Source of the DNA: Macrothele yani | Lineage: Eukaryota; Arthropoda; Arachnida; Araneae; Macrothelidae | Direction of reading: 5' to 3' | Assembly: GCA_039090855.1 (NCBI GenBank) | Contig: CM077010.1 | Location: 42,984,905 to 43,048,904, forward strand | Length of the DNA stretch: 64,000 nt | Shown: positions 11,021 through 22,236 of the stretch, one piece after another | Position numbering within the stretch: position 1 is the first letter of the stretch | How the letters are laid out: each line of letters starts with the position of its first letter | The notes under the pieces: generated by a model | Told to the model about the DNA's origin: nothing | The model's input: only the letters and a program-made list of their open reading frames with translations | The model's database searches: none | Position numbers and translations under genes: made by a program

Positions 11021-12446
11021 CACTGACGGAAAAAAATCCCGACACAACGAAAAAATAGTTGTAGAGGAAATGAAATGGCGGAAATACATTTGTATAGGTA
11101 ACATATTTAATCGATTAAGGTTTCAAGATCACAGCTTCTTGTAAGAGCGAGAAGAGCCATTTTAAATGTGAATTGCTGGTACATTAATAACCGGTGCAAC
11201 CGCCAGAATGTTGAATGCAAGCATGCAAACGTTCATGCATTGTGTCGTACAGGTGCTGGATGTCAGTTTGTGGGAAGGTGTTCCATTCCTGTTGCACTTG
11301 GTCGGTCAATACAGGGACGGTTAATGCTGATTGTGGGTGACGCTGGTGTTTTCGTCCAATGATGTCCCATACGTGCTCGATTGGTGAAAGATCTGGTGAT
11401 CTAGCAGGCAACGGCAACATGTCGACAACCTGTAGAGCATGTTGGGTTACAACAGCGGTATGCGGGCAAGCGTTATCCTGTTGGAAAAGACCCCCTGGAT
11501 TGCTGTTCATGAATGGCAGCACAACAGGTTGAATCACCAGACAGACGTACAACTGTGCCGTCAGGGTGCGTGGGATAACCACGAGAGTGCTCCTGCTGTC
11601 ATAGGAAATTTCTCCCCAGACTATAACTCCAGGTGTAGGTCCAGTGTGTCTCGGCCGCAGACAGGTTGGTTGCAGGCGCTCACCTGGCCTCCTTCTAACC
11701 AACAGGCGGCCATCACTGGCACCCATGCAGAATCGGGTTTCATCAGAAAACACAACAGATCTCCACTCCATCCTCCAATGAGCTCTAGCTTGACACCACA
11801 GACGTCGCAAACGGCATTGGTTTGGAATAAGTGGAATGCACGCTACAGGGCGTCTGGCTCGGAGCTGTCCTTCAAGTAACCGATTTGTAACAGTTCGTTG
11901 TGTCACTGTGGTGGCAACTGCAGCTCGAATTGCTGCCGCAGACGCGGTACGATGCACCACGGCCATACGCCGTACACGGCGGTCTTCCCTCTCAGTAGTG
12001 CCACGTGGCAGGCCGGAACCCGGTCTTCTTGAGGCAGTACCTTCCCTTGACCACCGCTGCCAACAATCATGCACAGTGGCTACATTCCTGCCAAGTCGTT
12101 CTGCAATATTGAGGAAAGAAGATCCACCTTCTCGTAGCCCTATTACACGACCTCGTTCAAACTCCGTGAGCTGATGATAATGGCTTCTTCGTCTTCTTAA
12201 AGGCATTCTTGACTACCATCAACACCCTACGTCGAATCTCAACGATAACTAACGTTCACGAACGTTACAGCGCGTATTTACAGCAAACCTGCTTTGCATG
12301 TTCCGAGGGGCGCTACTAGCGCCACACGTATGCGCCGAGCGCGAAATTTGCGTAGACCACATCTTACAGATGTACTCTCACCGCCTACTAACTGTCGTTT
12401 ATCTAACACAACCCCTTCTTAGTGTTGGGATTTTTTTCCGTCAGTG
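11021..12446 (-). mobile_element. Apparently intact Tc1-like transposon (1426 bp)
   Basis: Both ends are CACTGACGGAAAAAAATCCC in inverted orientation (11021-11040 and 12427-12446), extending with mismatches for about 27 bp. TA flanks both sides (11019-11020 and 12447-12448). The element encloses a single uninterrupted 340-codon transposase on the minus strand. The perfect first 20 bp of the terminal repeats and the open frame make it the best candidate for an autonomous element in the window. It sits in older, broken Tc1 DNA, consistent with a recent insertion. Confidence 0.93.
11184..12206 (-). CDS. Tc1-like transposase, complete frame (340 aa)
   Basis: Tc1-type transposases bind their terminal repeats and catalyse cut-and-paste insertion at TA. 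Residues about 13-57 form the first helix-turn-helix (LTEFERGRVIGLREGG...ATVHDCWQRW). GSGLPRGT at about 63-70 is the GRPR-like linker. A second helix-turn-helix covers about 75-120. The catalytic triad is visible: D155 in VVFSDETRF, D244 in FQQDNACPHT and E277 in PDLSPIEHVWD. GVIVWGEISYD and the C-terminal SGGCTGY are typical of the family. The D244-E277 gap is 32 residues, two fewer than classic DD34E. The ATG start lies 240 bp inside the right terminus, and the length matches the family's usual 340 aa. No stop or frameshift is seen. Whether it is expressed cannot be told. Confidence 0.93.
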   Translation of the reverse strand: MPLRRRRSHYHQLTEFERGRVIGLREGGSSFLNIAERLGRNVATVHDCWQRWSREGTASRRPGSGLPRGTTEREDRRVRRMAVVHRTASAAAIRAAVATTVTQRTVTNRLLEGQLRARRPVACIPLIPNQCRLRRLWCQARAHWRMEWRSVVFSDETRFCMGASDGRLLVRRRPGERLQPTCLRPRHTGPTPGVIVWGEISYDSRSTLVVIPRTLTAQLYVCLVIQPVVLPFMNSNPGGLFQQDNACPHTAVVTQHALQVVDMLPLPARSPDLSPIEHVWDIIGRKHQRHPQSALTVPVLTDQVQQEWNTFPQTDIQHLYDTMHERLHACIQHSGGCTGY

Positions 12447-12639
12447 TATATACAAAAGAGAGTCACATTTTTTTTTTCAATGTAGCCTACACGAATAACA
12501 TTAACCTTTAAAATCATGGTGTTAACATTAGTTTATCCAACCCCTGTATTTTGACATCTTAAAACTAATATTGAGTTGTCCTTTACGAATTGCGTATTTA
12601 AGAGGTGATTCTTTTCTCCAATGGCTGGACATAATTTCC

Positions 12640-13925
12640 ATGACATCACACTTTAACCTTTTAAACGACCGATGTACCTGAATCAAATAGGGTCCAAACT
12701 TTTTAAGCTTCCCAAACAGAAATGTCCACATAGCGACCAGGTTTAACAAAAGCTACGACAAAAACAGTTCCGTCCCATTCTGATCTCAGTAGTACCGACT
12801 ATACACCTGTTACTGCTGCTCGTATATAATATACCTTTCTGGTCCTGTTTTCTAACGCACTCTTCTAGTGTGCTCTATGACTTACGAGATGAAGAGAAAG
12901 GGCTTGCTTTTTTCTAGTACCATGGTGTCAGTGCCTGCCCCCGCCTGATACGGACATCATGCCACTAAGCAGAGAAACAAATAACTCAAATATCTTCTCT
13001 CTCCTTTCTTTGGTACGTCGCCATTGATATAGCCCTTTTAGCAAGTAATCAGTCAGAAAGGATGAGTGTCAATGATTACTTTGAATAACAAAGCTAAGGG
13101 GAAAGCCACACTTTCTAATTCTCAGGTTCACTCCTTCCAGTATCGTTCTATTAACTTCTTAGACAGCAAAAATATTCCTTAAACCTGATTCCAGCTCACT
13201 ATTCTAACCCCGAGTGAATTCGTTCCAGCCGGTTAAAGGGTTAAGAACTAGATATACAAAATTTTGTATGCCAGAATGTCCTAACAGTCGGATATCTTCC
13301 GCTGAACCTTTTTGGATTTATTTTGTCCTTTCGTAGAGGAACAAGAGACGGGAAAATATATTAAGGTTTTAAGCGACCGATGTACCCGAACCAAATAGTG
13401 CCCGAAATTTTCTGCGCTGCCCAAACAGATGTGTTCATGTAGCTGCCGAGTTTCATAAACGCTATGGCATAACAATTCCTTTCCTCTTCTTATATTATCA
13501 TTACTGCTCATGATCCTGTCGCTGGTGATAAACACTCCCTTCAAGTCCTTTATTCCCTGTTCCATTACTTTAGAAATGATGCGGTAAAACTATTACCGTT
13601 GACACGAACATCATGCCACTGTGTGGAAACAAGTAACTCAGATACATTTTCCATTCTCTCTTAGGGTCGTCGCCATTGCTATTAACCCTTTTAGAAGGCC
13701 ATCAGTCAGAAATAATTAGTATCAATCATCCCACTAAATGACGACTTTGAATATCATAGCTAAATGGAAAAGCAACGCTTTCCTTTCTGATGCCCAGGAG
13801 CACCCATTCCAGTTGCAATTGGACCATTCTTAGACAGCGAATATATTTGTTCGAGAGGATTTCAGCCCGTTTCGCTAACGACGAGGTGATGCTTTCAAGC
13901 TGGTTAAAGGGTTGACGATGTATTA
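12640..13925. repeat. Diverged tandem segmental duplication (period about 650-710 bp)
   Basis: Two long segments match in the same orientation. CGACCGATGTACC at about 12666 recurs at 13374. CATCATGCCACT at about 12955 recurs at 13609. The pair ends with GGTTAAAGGGTT at about 13233 and 13903. The matches are interrupted by small insertions and deletions, so the duplication is old. No coding signal is seen in either copy. Confidence 0.75.
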
Positions 13926-15585
13926 TGACAGAAAGCCATTAATCCACGGCCGTGATAAGATTGTCCTTTTGGGAGCTTTTTATAACAGATTTATGCAAGA
14001 ATGCGAGTAACTATCAATCGGGGTATAGTTTGGAGTAGTGCTAAGAGAAAGAACTGCTGAATGAGGACTTCCAGTAACCTTATAGAATCACACCAAGAAA
14101 AAAGGTATAGTAGTGGAGTTTTCCAATTCCTAATGAATATTTCAGGATCTTAAGTCGTTAAAGCTGTGATCTGTGATTTGGGCACACCTCATGTTCTAAA
14201 TATTGTAATAAATACTATAAATAGACTAATTTGTTCTGTTTTTTTTTGTTTAGAGGAATCCAAGAGTTCAATTTCAAAATTTTTTTTAAACCATAGAATC
14301 ATTATTTAATTACATTACCCATTGTGACATATACCTCTAAATTGATCTTTCTTTTTGGGATTTTCTTTTTATGTAAATTATGGTAATTTCCGTTTTTATT
14401 TTATTTTCTGAACTGCACATCAAATCCTTCGAATTTCTATATATTTTTTGGTAGCGGTTGACACTGAGCCAGAAGTAGATAAGGAGCGACACCCAGTGTA
14501 CAGTGGTGTGTGTGTGTGTGTGACGACGTAGTGCATAAAAGAAGACCACATTTTGTTCTTGATGATCTGCACGCCGAAGACGTTTTGAAATGTTATCTGC
14601 GAAGTTGATATGTGGCCCAGTGAACGAGGCTGTTTTAATTGCTCAAAGGGGAATTTTGTTTCTTTGTAAACTACGTAGTAGATTTATAAACTTGATATGT
14701 AAGTCACCAACCAGAAACCCAAATAAATGAGACCTCAGTATGCTATGTAAATTTCATTTTTTCCTATTTCGATCCTTGAGGCTGTTAATATTCACTTAAG
14801 TGTTAGTGTTAGGCATTTAGTAATTACGTGACTGTTGTTTCAGCCAACAGAGTATGCAGAAACACAAACAAAATAGCTTAAATCAACATATCGTTTATTC
14901 GTCTAAGTACATAGCTGTACAGAAAAGTCCATATAAGTAATTCCTACAATACAAATATTCACCAAAAAATAAACGAAGTTTAGACTGATTTTTAACATCT
15001 AGACAGCGTTAATCTTTTAGCTAATTACAATGATGGGTAGGCTGCCAAGAAAAAGAAAATAAATACAGAGGATTCGGCTCATATCAGCCAACACGGACCC
15101 GGTGGACATCAGTAGGAACTACTGTTGCCAAACTATTATGACCCGGGAGCAACGTAAGGTCCCAGAGGTCGCTGGAAGAGAAAAGCCAGCTACAAAAGAT
15201 CATTATCTGAAACACTCCTTCAAACACCTCCGTAAGAGATGCTCTGAAATGTAAATCTTGGATAACTTCCAAATTTATCAGGAAAAGCTGTGCAGGGGGA
15301 ATAATTGTTGGGAACCTGAGAGTACATTAGACAATGCGATTCATTTTGGCTGATGCATAACTTACAGTAAAATTATCAGCATACAGAGACTGTACATTTC
15401 ACCGTTTCCCATGCAGCTATTTTACAGAAAACTTGAAAATTAAGTTCCCCCCAGGAACGGGAATAGAACACACATCGCTGTTTTTGCGTTCAAGTTTTAT
15501 AAAGGATAGTTACAATGGGGAAAATAAAAAGTTCAGCATGTACGCTGAGTGACCACTGAATTATGACTACCTACAAAATACTTCG
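13926..15585. other. No gene recognised
   Basis: AT-rich DNA with a short TG run near 14505-14522. Open frames are short and show no family motif. Confidence 0.45.
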
Positions 15586-15589
15586 CAGG

Positions 15590-15936
15590 TATCCTTTCGC
15601 TCTCAATACAGCATCTACCAGACATGGCATCGATTCAGTTAGATGCCAGAAGCAGTTGGGAGGTATGACCAAAAAAAGATGTTTGTAATGCTGCCTTCAT
15701 TGCAGGTATGGAGGTCACTGGTGTATTCAGACGTCTGATATGTCGTTCCAGGGTGCCCCACAAATGTTCTGCGTGATTGATATCTGAGGAGTTCCGAGAC
15801 CGATCCATATGCTGGAGGTCTGAACTGTGTTCCTCAAACCATTCCTGCACAAAATTGTACTTTTGATCGGCGCATTTTCATCTTGGAGGACACCGTCGCC
15901 ATTACGGAAACAAGTTAGTAAAATCATGCAGTGCAT
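15590..15936 (-). pseudogene. Tc1-like transposase C-terminal fragment
   Basis: Minus-strand pieces in two frames read QDENAPIKST (decayed QDNAPxHxT, second Asp), then QEWFEEHSSDLQHMDRSR, then DINHAEHLWGTLERHIRRL (decayed SPDxNPIEHLW, Glu), then a C-terminal tail. This is the catalytic end of a Tc1 transposase with the rest missing. The right edge abuts the 146-bp repeat family. Confidence 0.75.
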
Positions 15937-16225
15937 TGATTATGATACGCTTTCCAACATACCATAAATCAGTACTCAAATTATGAGGATAATGGCTGTG
16001 GAATATATCTCGTTCCTGTGCCCTTACCGTTGACTCCATTTCGATTATATTAAAGAGAATTGGTTCATATTACCTCCGGAAAAATGCACTGAGGTTTTGT
16101 CGCAATTGAAGCATTTTTAGTCAAGTTATGTGGATAATGGCTGTGGAATAAATCTCGCTCCTGTGCCCTGACCTTTGACCCCATTTCGATTATATTCCAC
16201 AGAATATAATCGAAATAAAGATCTC
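15915..16225 (-). repeat. Fragment of the 146-bp repeat family
   Basis: The two phrases around GGATAATGGCTGTGGAATA begin at 15987 and 16132, 145 bp apart. The boundary phrase around GCATTGATTATGATACGC (about 15937-15954) is the inverse of 31084-31101, so both loci share one end of the same repeat family in opposite orientation. Confidence 0.8.
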
Positions 16226-16289
16226 AAGAAATATAGGGGTTATTAGTAGTGCAGTGGCCAATTTAACCCCAAAATTAATGATTTTATTA

Positions 16290-16795
16290 CACTACACTTT
16301 ATTTTAATCTCACCTAATCTATTGCATATCTGTTTGGGGATCGACTACTTTATACAATATGAAAAAAACTTAAGTCGTTACAAAATAGATTCATAAGACT
16401 ACTACAATTTAAACTACAAAATACTCAATTTTCAAATACAGTCTTTCAGACTAGACTCAGTACAAACTGATTTTAATGTATTAACTATTCAACAATTGCA
16501 TATCTATAGTATAGGTAAACTGTTGTTTTTGAGAATTAAAAATGGTTATTACCAAGATTTAATTACAATAAGTATTCACAGTCATGATTATTCCACGAGA
16601 CAAAAAAAAAAATTAATCCCCATGTTTCCACTAACAGAGCGATTTAGATCATTTGTTAATTATACTGGTCCTGCATTATGGAATGCATTTCCTACTGATA
16701 TTGTATCACCTAATATTATTAATATATTTAAAGGAAAGCTCAGGCATTTCTTACTGACCAAAAAGCTCATAATGTATTATTACCTTTATTAATTG
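16290..16795 (+). pseudogene. Non-LTR retrotransposon reverse-transcriptase C-terminal remnant
   Basis: The plus-strand translation has LQNRFIRLL, then (in the longest open part, 16496-16792) HIYSIGKLLFLRIKNGYY, YSTRQKKKLI and FRSFVNYTGPALWNAFP. This N-terminal Y-x-L-R run followed by TR...GPxLWNxLP is the common C-terminal end of CR1/Rex-like LINE polyproteins. The catalytic domain is not present. Clade assignment is tentative. Confidence 0.6.
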
Positions 16796-17039
16796 ATAGT
16801 ACCACCCTAGCTGTGTTTGATATTATGTGGACTTGACTTGTTTATGTTTTTTTTATTTTTTTTTATTTTCATGAAAATTTTAATGCTTTGGGAGAAGAGA
16901 GCACGTCAGGCGTATCAGGCCTTTTCCCTCCTCATTCCCTGTTGTTACAAAAATATATTATTTGTGTTATATATTTATGATTACGTAATACCATGTCTGT
17001 AACAACTAAAATGCAATAAATGAAATGAAAATGAGAACC

Positions 17040-17335
17040 GGTTCAGTATACTTCCAGAACAACATGATAAAGTTTGTCACAATCGAAGCATTTTTGCGTA
17101 AGTTATGACGCATAAGGGTGCTGGAATGGATCCCGCTCCTATGTCTCGACCTTTGACTCCATTTCGCCAATTTTCAATAGGGTGCATCCCCAGGTTGTCG
17201 CTAACCACTTACTAAACTTTCACCGATATCGAACCATTTCTACGCGTGTTATCGTGCTGACAGACAGACTGACGGACGGACAAAGCTGGAGCATATACGC
17301 TTCTTCAACATACGGTTGGAGAGCGTGAAAAAGTG
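17040..17335 (-). repeat. Fragment of the 146-bp repeat family, other end
   Basis: CGAA phrases at 17084 and 17230 are exactly 146 bp apart. The right edge (about 17262-17335), with GACGGACGGACAAAGCTGG and CATATACGCTTCTTCAAC, is the inverse of 29285-29340. Together with 15915-16225 it shows both ends of the family. Confidence 0.8.
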
Positions 17336-17339
17336 TAAC

Positions 17340-18045
17340 GATGATGGGTGTGCGGTGTCAGGAAGCAATTCACGATAGTGGGAACCAGCCATACGTTGTT
17401 CCACATGCATCAGGGTTCATAGTTCCTGCCAGGTAAAGATGCCCTCACCATACAACTAACCGTCTTCACCAGCTTGCACTGTGGGGACCATGCAGGGCGG
17501 ATCCAGTACTACATGTTGTTTACGCCAAATTCGTAAGCGACCATCCACTGAGTAGAATATAAAACGCGACTCATCAGACTATCACACTTTTTTTCCAGTC
17601 ATCCGAAGTCCAACTTGCATGGCCTTTGCCAAAGGCGAGCCTTTTGTGCAGATGAACCGTGGATAGCAGAGGATGTCGTTGGGGATGTCTGTTGTTATAT
17701 AGCCCATACGGGCGAGCTTGCGGCGCATGGTCATGACAGATACTTTTCCGGATTGACCCTCTGTGGTATTTGGTAGTCACCTTTTGAACAGTACTGCGTA
17801 TGCTGACCTGTACGAGTGGTCTCCCCAGGCGCTGACCTCTAACATTAACCTTTCGTTGTCCTCCGCAGTTTTGCCTCCGGGTCGTTGTTTGAATATTTTT
17901 CCGCTAGCCTGATACACTGTAACTACGGTGGCTCGCGAATAACCAACCAGTTCAGCTGTTTGGGAAATCTATGTACTCACTCTCCGAGCTCCCACAATCT
18001 GTCCTTTCTCAAACTCTGATAAATTATTCCGTTCACCCATCACGC
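17340..18045 (-). pseudogene. Tc1-like transposase, C-terminally truncated
   Basis: The minus-strand start near 18040 reads MGERNNLSEFEKGQIVGARR, a Tc1 first helix-turn-helix. It continues through ISQTAELVGYSRATVVTVYQ, a linker with KQRPGG, a second DNA-binding unit and LAKAMQVGLRM. Near 17570 a degraded SDESRFIFYSVDGRLRIW carries the first catalytic Asp. Sequence is lost beyond about 17340, so the second Asp and Glu are absent. In-frame stops and frameshifts break it. Confidence 0.75.
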
Positions 18046-18084
18046 CCCGAATTTTACTACCGACTGCTCAACTCATACCTTATA

Positions 18085-19296
18085 CACTATATTGACAAAA
18101 GTCACCGGACACCTAGAAGAGAAACACAACATATCCTTTATTGACATACATTAGTACGGTGTCGGTCCCGCTTTGTCCTTAATGCATGCACGGGACCCTT
18201 CGAGACATGCTTTCGACAAGGTTTTAGAACACAGCGATAGGTATGTGCTTCCATTCAGTACATAATGATGGCGCTAACTGTTGCTTAGTAGTAGGCATTG
18301 GTTCCAAACATCTTTTGCGGCGCTCTAATTCATCCAATAGGTGCTCTATGGGATTAAGATCAGGGTTCTGTGCTGGCCAGTCCACACACCATACGGAATT
18401 GCCCGCCGTAACAGTAATTGCTTTAAGGCACAGTGCATTATCCTCCTGGTACCAACAAGGCTCGGTTCCATAGTATTGCCACAGAGTTGGTGGGAACATA
18501 ATTGTCCAGAATATCGAGGTAGACGTGCAGGTTAACAGGTTTGTCCACTATAACCAATGGGCCGGGACTATATCCCGAAAACCACCCCTACACGAGTTCA
18601 ATGCCAGCTCAAAACTTGAATGTAGGAACAGTACACTGTGGTAAATAGTGTTCCCCCAGCTGCCGCTATATCCACACACTGCCATCAGACTGATGGATCG
18701 TGTATCTGGATTCATCAGTCCATAGGACCCGCTTCCATTGATCTAAGATCAACGATAAATTTTCTTTGTACCATGCTAAACGACGAGTAGCATTCCGAGT
18801 GGAGATGACAAGCTTATGAGAAGTCGCACGTCCACGGTAACCCATGGAATGAAGTTCTCCGTGAATGGTCGTGTACATACGATAGTTCCAGCATTGTTAC
18901 TTACTTGTACATTGAGGTCTTGTGCAATACTCCGTCGATTAGCTGTAACGACTCTCGTGAGGCTTTAATATAATCTATCAAAGATTTTCTTTGTCTGCCG
19001 GTACTTTTTGCTGCTTCAGGCACGCCATATGTCTTCCACTTATTCAGTACATTCAAAACAGTTGACTTGGGTATGTTTAAACGCCCCTCGGTTTTTCTTA
19101 TGGACCACCCACTAATAAAACACCCAACAATCTTTCCTTTCTCAAAGTCAGTTCTCACGTGCCGTGACGTTTTCACTCAACCTCACAGTGCGATATGATC
19201 TCATACTGTTTGCAGCTGTACTGCGCATGTTAACATCGCAGCGGATCCGTTTATTTGCTTTTGAAAGGATGTCCGGTGACTTTGGTCATAATAATG
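18085..19296 (-). mobile_element. Tc1-like element, CACTATATTGAC family, copy 1
   Basis: The left end CACTATATTGACAAAAGTCA and the inverse of the right end share GTCACCGGACA. TA flanks both sides (18083-18084 and 19297-19298). Related copies are at 42706-51082 (split by a LINE) and 63473 to the window end. The 1212-bp length is normal for Tc1. Confidence 0.85.
18224..19176 (-). pseudogene. Tc1-like transposase pseudogene
   Basis: Three minus-strand pieces in different frames. The N-terminus (19176-18901) reads TDFEKGKIVGCFISGWSIRK, the first helix-turn-helix. The middle (18878-18666) reads WKRVLWTDESRYTIHQSDGS with the first catalytic Asp. The C-terminal part (18499-18224) reads YQEDNALCLK, then WPAQNPDLNPIEHLLDELER with the Glu. 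The family signature QQDN has become QEDN and the intervening spacing has shrunk through deletions. It is inactive. Confidence 0.8.
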
Positions 19297-19298
19297 TA

Positions 19299-20401
19299 TA
19301 TATATACTACGTCTGTCGACTAATCACGCGCTCTAGGAAATCGCATGGTCACCGGGCCACATCCATTTTTGATAGGGATGGTCTTAATTCAGTGATCACT
19401 CGGTGTACATGCTAACAGTTGTACGTATTTCTCTTCCGTGTATTTGTAAAGAAATATTTCTTCCAGTGATTCGCTTCCCACCATCTCTGTAGTCACAATG
19501 GTGATTTGAGCCGATGTAAGTGTGATTTCTGTTTTCTTCACGAGTGCTGAAGGTTTTTCTCAAGCACTACCTGCAGCACCACTTCAGCTTGTTGTTAGAT
19601 CTCGTGTACTGTATATGTTATTGCATTAACGAAATCTCCCAGCATGGATTTATTCGTAGTTAATTATTCTTAAATGAAGTATCTTCAAGTAAGAGCATAA
19701 CATGTGTCTGAGTGCAATTGCAGGTGGCTGGAAATAAATAAATAAATAATGTACTCTATATTTTGAAATATGAGAAGACTCTCTTCTTAGTTGACAGCGC
19801 GACCAAGAGTGAAACATGAGTGCACAAAATGTGGGTTCTGAGATGCTGGTTTAAAATGCCTTATTTCGATTGGAGTGCTGCTCTTCAGTTTGATGACAAT
19901 ATTGTGAATTTCACATCACACTGATCACTAAAATAGAAAAACACAGACAAGTGGCTTTATCTGCTGCGATTCTCATTGTGCTGTTCCAAATTCTGAAATG
20001 ATACTGTCATATTGAACAATGGATTCACCTGGGAAATGTTTGATCGACCTAGTGTGTAGGATGGAATCATGCTTAGTAAGAATAAAATAGCTCCTGTATT
20101 ATTAAGATGAGTGTTTTAGATTTTAATTGCAGAAGCACTGTGTAGTAAACTTTTCTTTCCAAAGCGGTGTTATTTTAATAGACGTTCATGAGATCGATGA
20201 AACTTCATCGCGCTTTTGACTGACACGTGTAGGCGTTAAATACCCACTGGAAAATTTATAATTACGGCTTGCGATGGTGATTATAAAGTGTAATGAAGTA
20301 ATGTTGAGGTTTAAAGAAGCAACACAAGTGTAACATGGAAATGATAAAATAATAAGGCTTCCGTCGGAAATCTATGTTCGTATTGAGCACCATAAGTGAA
20401 C
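19299..20401. other. No gene recognised
   Basis: AT-rich spacer between two Tc1 copies. No coding motif, tRNA or terminal repeat was recognised. Confidence 0.45.
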
Positions 20402-20403
20402 TA

Positions 20404-21629
20404 CACTGAAGAGCAATTGAACTAGAGACAGCTGGCGTTATGCAAATGTGGCGCTGTGGGCGGCCCTGTAAACGGAAACGACATAACGAATATAGCGATC
20501 CGACAATATAAGGAGTGATGCGACAGGAATAAGTAAGAGTCGGATGCACTATGCGGAAGACGAAGGACCTAAGCGCATTTGATCGTGGGCAAATTGTCGG
20601 GGCCCGACGAATGGGTCACTCCATCTCGGAAGTCGTGCAGGCACTGGGATTTTCACGAGCCTCTGTGTCACGGGGGCACCGTGAGTACATCGAATCCGGT
20701 AAAACCATCCCTGCAAGGGTAAACTGCCGTGGACAACAGCATGTAGATTAGCGGGGTCATCGTCGGCTAGCTCGCATTGTAACAGCGGTTAGACGGACCA
20801 CAGTGCAAGAAATCACTCGGCAATTTACCGCAGGTGTACAAAAACGTGTAAGCAACCACACCATCCAGAACCATCTCCTAGCTATGGGGTACAGAAGCCA
20901 TCGTCCCACGAGGGTACCACTGCTGGCCGCACATCACAGGGGGCAAATATTAGCATGGGCGCTGGAACATCGCTACTCGAACCTAGACATGTGGAAAATT
21001 ATTGCCTGGACTAATTAGTCGAGATTCACGTTGGTACATGTGGATGGCCGGGTACGAGTACGGCGCAAACCACATGAAGTGATAGATCCTTCTTGCCAAG
21101 CAGGGTACTCTTCAAATTAGTGGGGGTGGCATTCTCGTCTGGGTACTGTTTACGTGGACTGAAATTGGACCCCAGGTACGTGTGACATCGTCCCTCACAG
21201 GTCAGCGTTACCGGGATATCGTGGACGACCACGACCATTTGCTACCGTTTATGCGTCTTCAACATCTCACTGGGGACCTCATCCAGCAACAAGACAATGC
21301 ACAGTGCCATCGCTCCCGAATTGTATCCGAATGGTTGAATGAACACTCCACCGACGTGACTTTGCTTCGTTGGCCAGGTAGGTCACCTGACCTCAATCCC
21401 ATCGCGCACATCTGGGATGCCATTGAGATAGATATTTGAGGCTCTGACCACCTCCATCAAATCTTCGTGAACTGTGGGAGCTTGTTCAGGGGTCGTGGAT
21501 CCGTAAGGCTTCCCAACGCTTCCGGTGTCTTGTGGAGTCCATGCCGAGACGAATCGCCGCCGTCATCAGAGCGAAAGGTGATGTTACACGTTACTAGACA
21601 GGTATCTCTAATTCAATTGCTCTTCAGTG
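20404..21629 (+). mobile_element. Tc1-like element, CACTGAAGAG family, full length
   Basis: The ends CACTGAAGAGCAATTGAACT and the inverse AGCAATTGAATTAGAGA...CACTGAAG match closely. TA flanks both ends (20402-20403 and 21630-21631). This 1226-bp copy gives the full layout of the family, of which 6764-7380 is an internally deleted member. Confidence 0.87.
20551..21560 (+). pseudogene. Tc1-like transposase pseudogene with 36-residue D-E spacing
   Basis: Plus strand. The DNA-binding part starts at 20551 (MRKTKDLSAFDRGQIVGARR) and is interrupted by a stop after HVD. It resumes to RPTRVPLLA. The catalytic part, across stops and frameshifts, includes LIQQQDNAQCHRSRIVSEWL (second Asp) and WPGRSPDLNPIAHIWDAIE. 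The position of the catalytic Glu is Ala here (PIAH instead of PIEH). The Asp-to-Glu-position gap is 36 residues, unlike the 34 of Tc1; DD36E families are described in the Tc1/mariner group. It is inactive. Confidence 0.82.
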
Positions 21630-21631
21630 TA

Positions 21632-22200
21632 CTACACTGGCATTTGCTCTCATGTGTTGCGACGTGCTGTGGGCAAGCACGTCACACCACAATGACTTGA
21701 ACTTCTGAATAACAATGACTGGAACTCATTAACAATACAAAAATGTTTTCAACATCAAGTTCACGATTTCTCTGTTTTTTATGTCGGAAAACATTTCGAG
21801 AATATTTGAAAGCAATTCAAACTTCTTTAACAATGTCAAGCATGAATTTTCCAAATTTTCATCCTGAGTTAGCTCCATCTATCTGATTGGCTAAACATGT
21901 TTTGTTTAAATTTACCATTCGCTACTCCTGGAAACTTTTTGCCCAAAACACAAAACGTCTCGTGGCAAAGCTTCCACAGATTGTTTTATTAAGCCAAGTT
22001 TCGCATCTAGAAGAGGTAAGAGGACCTTTTCCGAATCAACGCTAACCTGCAGGTAAAATGTACCTATTTGATTAACTCGGGACTGAACACATGTTGTTTT
22101 TAATTATCTCACGATTGGAAAGGCACATTTGAATGAAATTAATATAAAATGTACCTTGATTCATGACAAAAGGAAGCGTCTCATAGAAGATGCTGGAAGT
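21632..22200. other. No gene recognised
   Basis: AT-rich spacer with no recognisable motif. Confidence 0.4.
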
Positions 22201-22236
22201 GCATCTTTAAAGTGCCGCCACTGCCCAGGAACAAAT

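Noticed and set aside
10347..11144. 265-codon plus-strand frame
   Set aside because: It is antisense to a Tc1 transposase relic and has no family motif.
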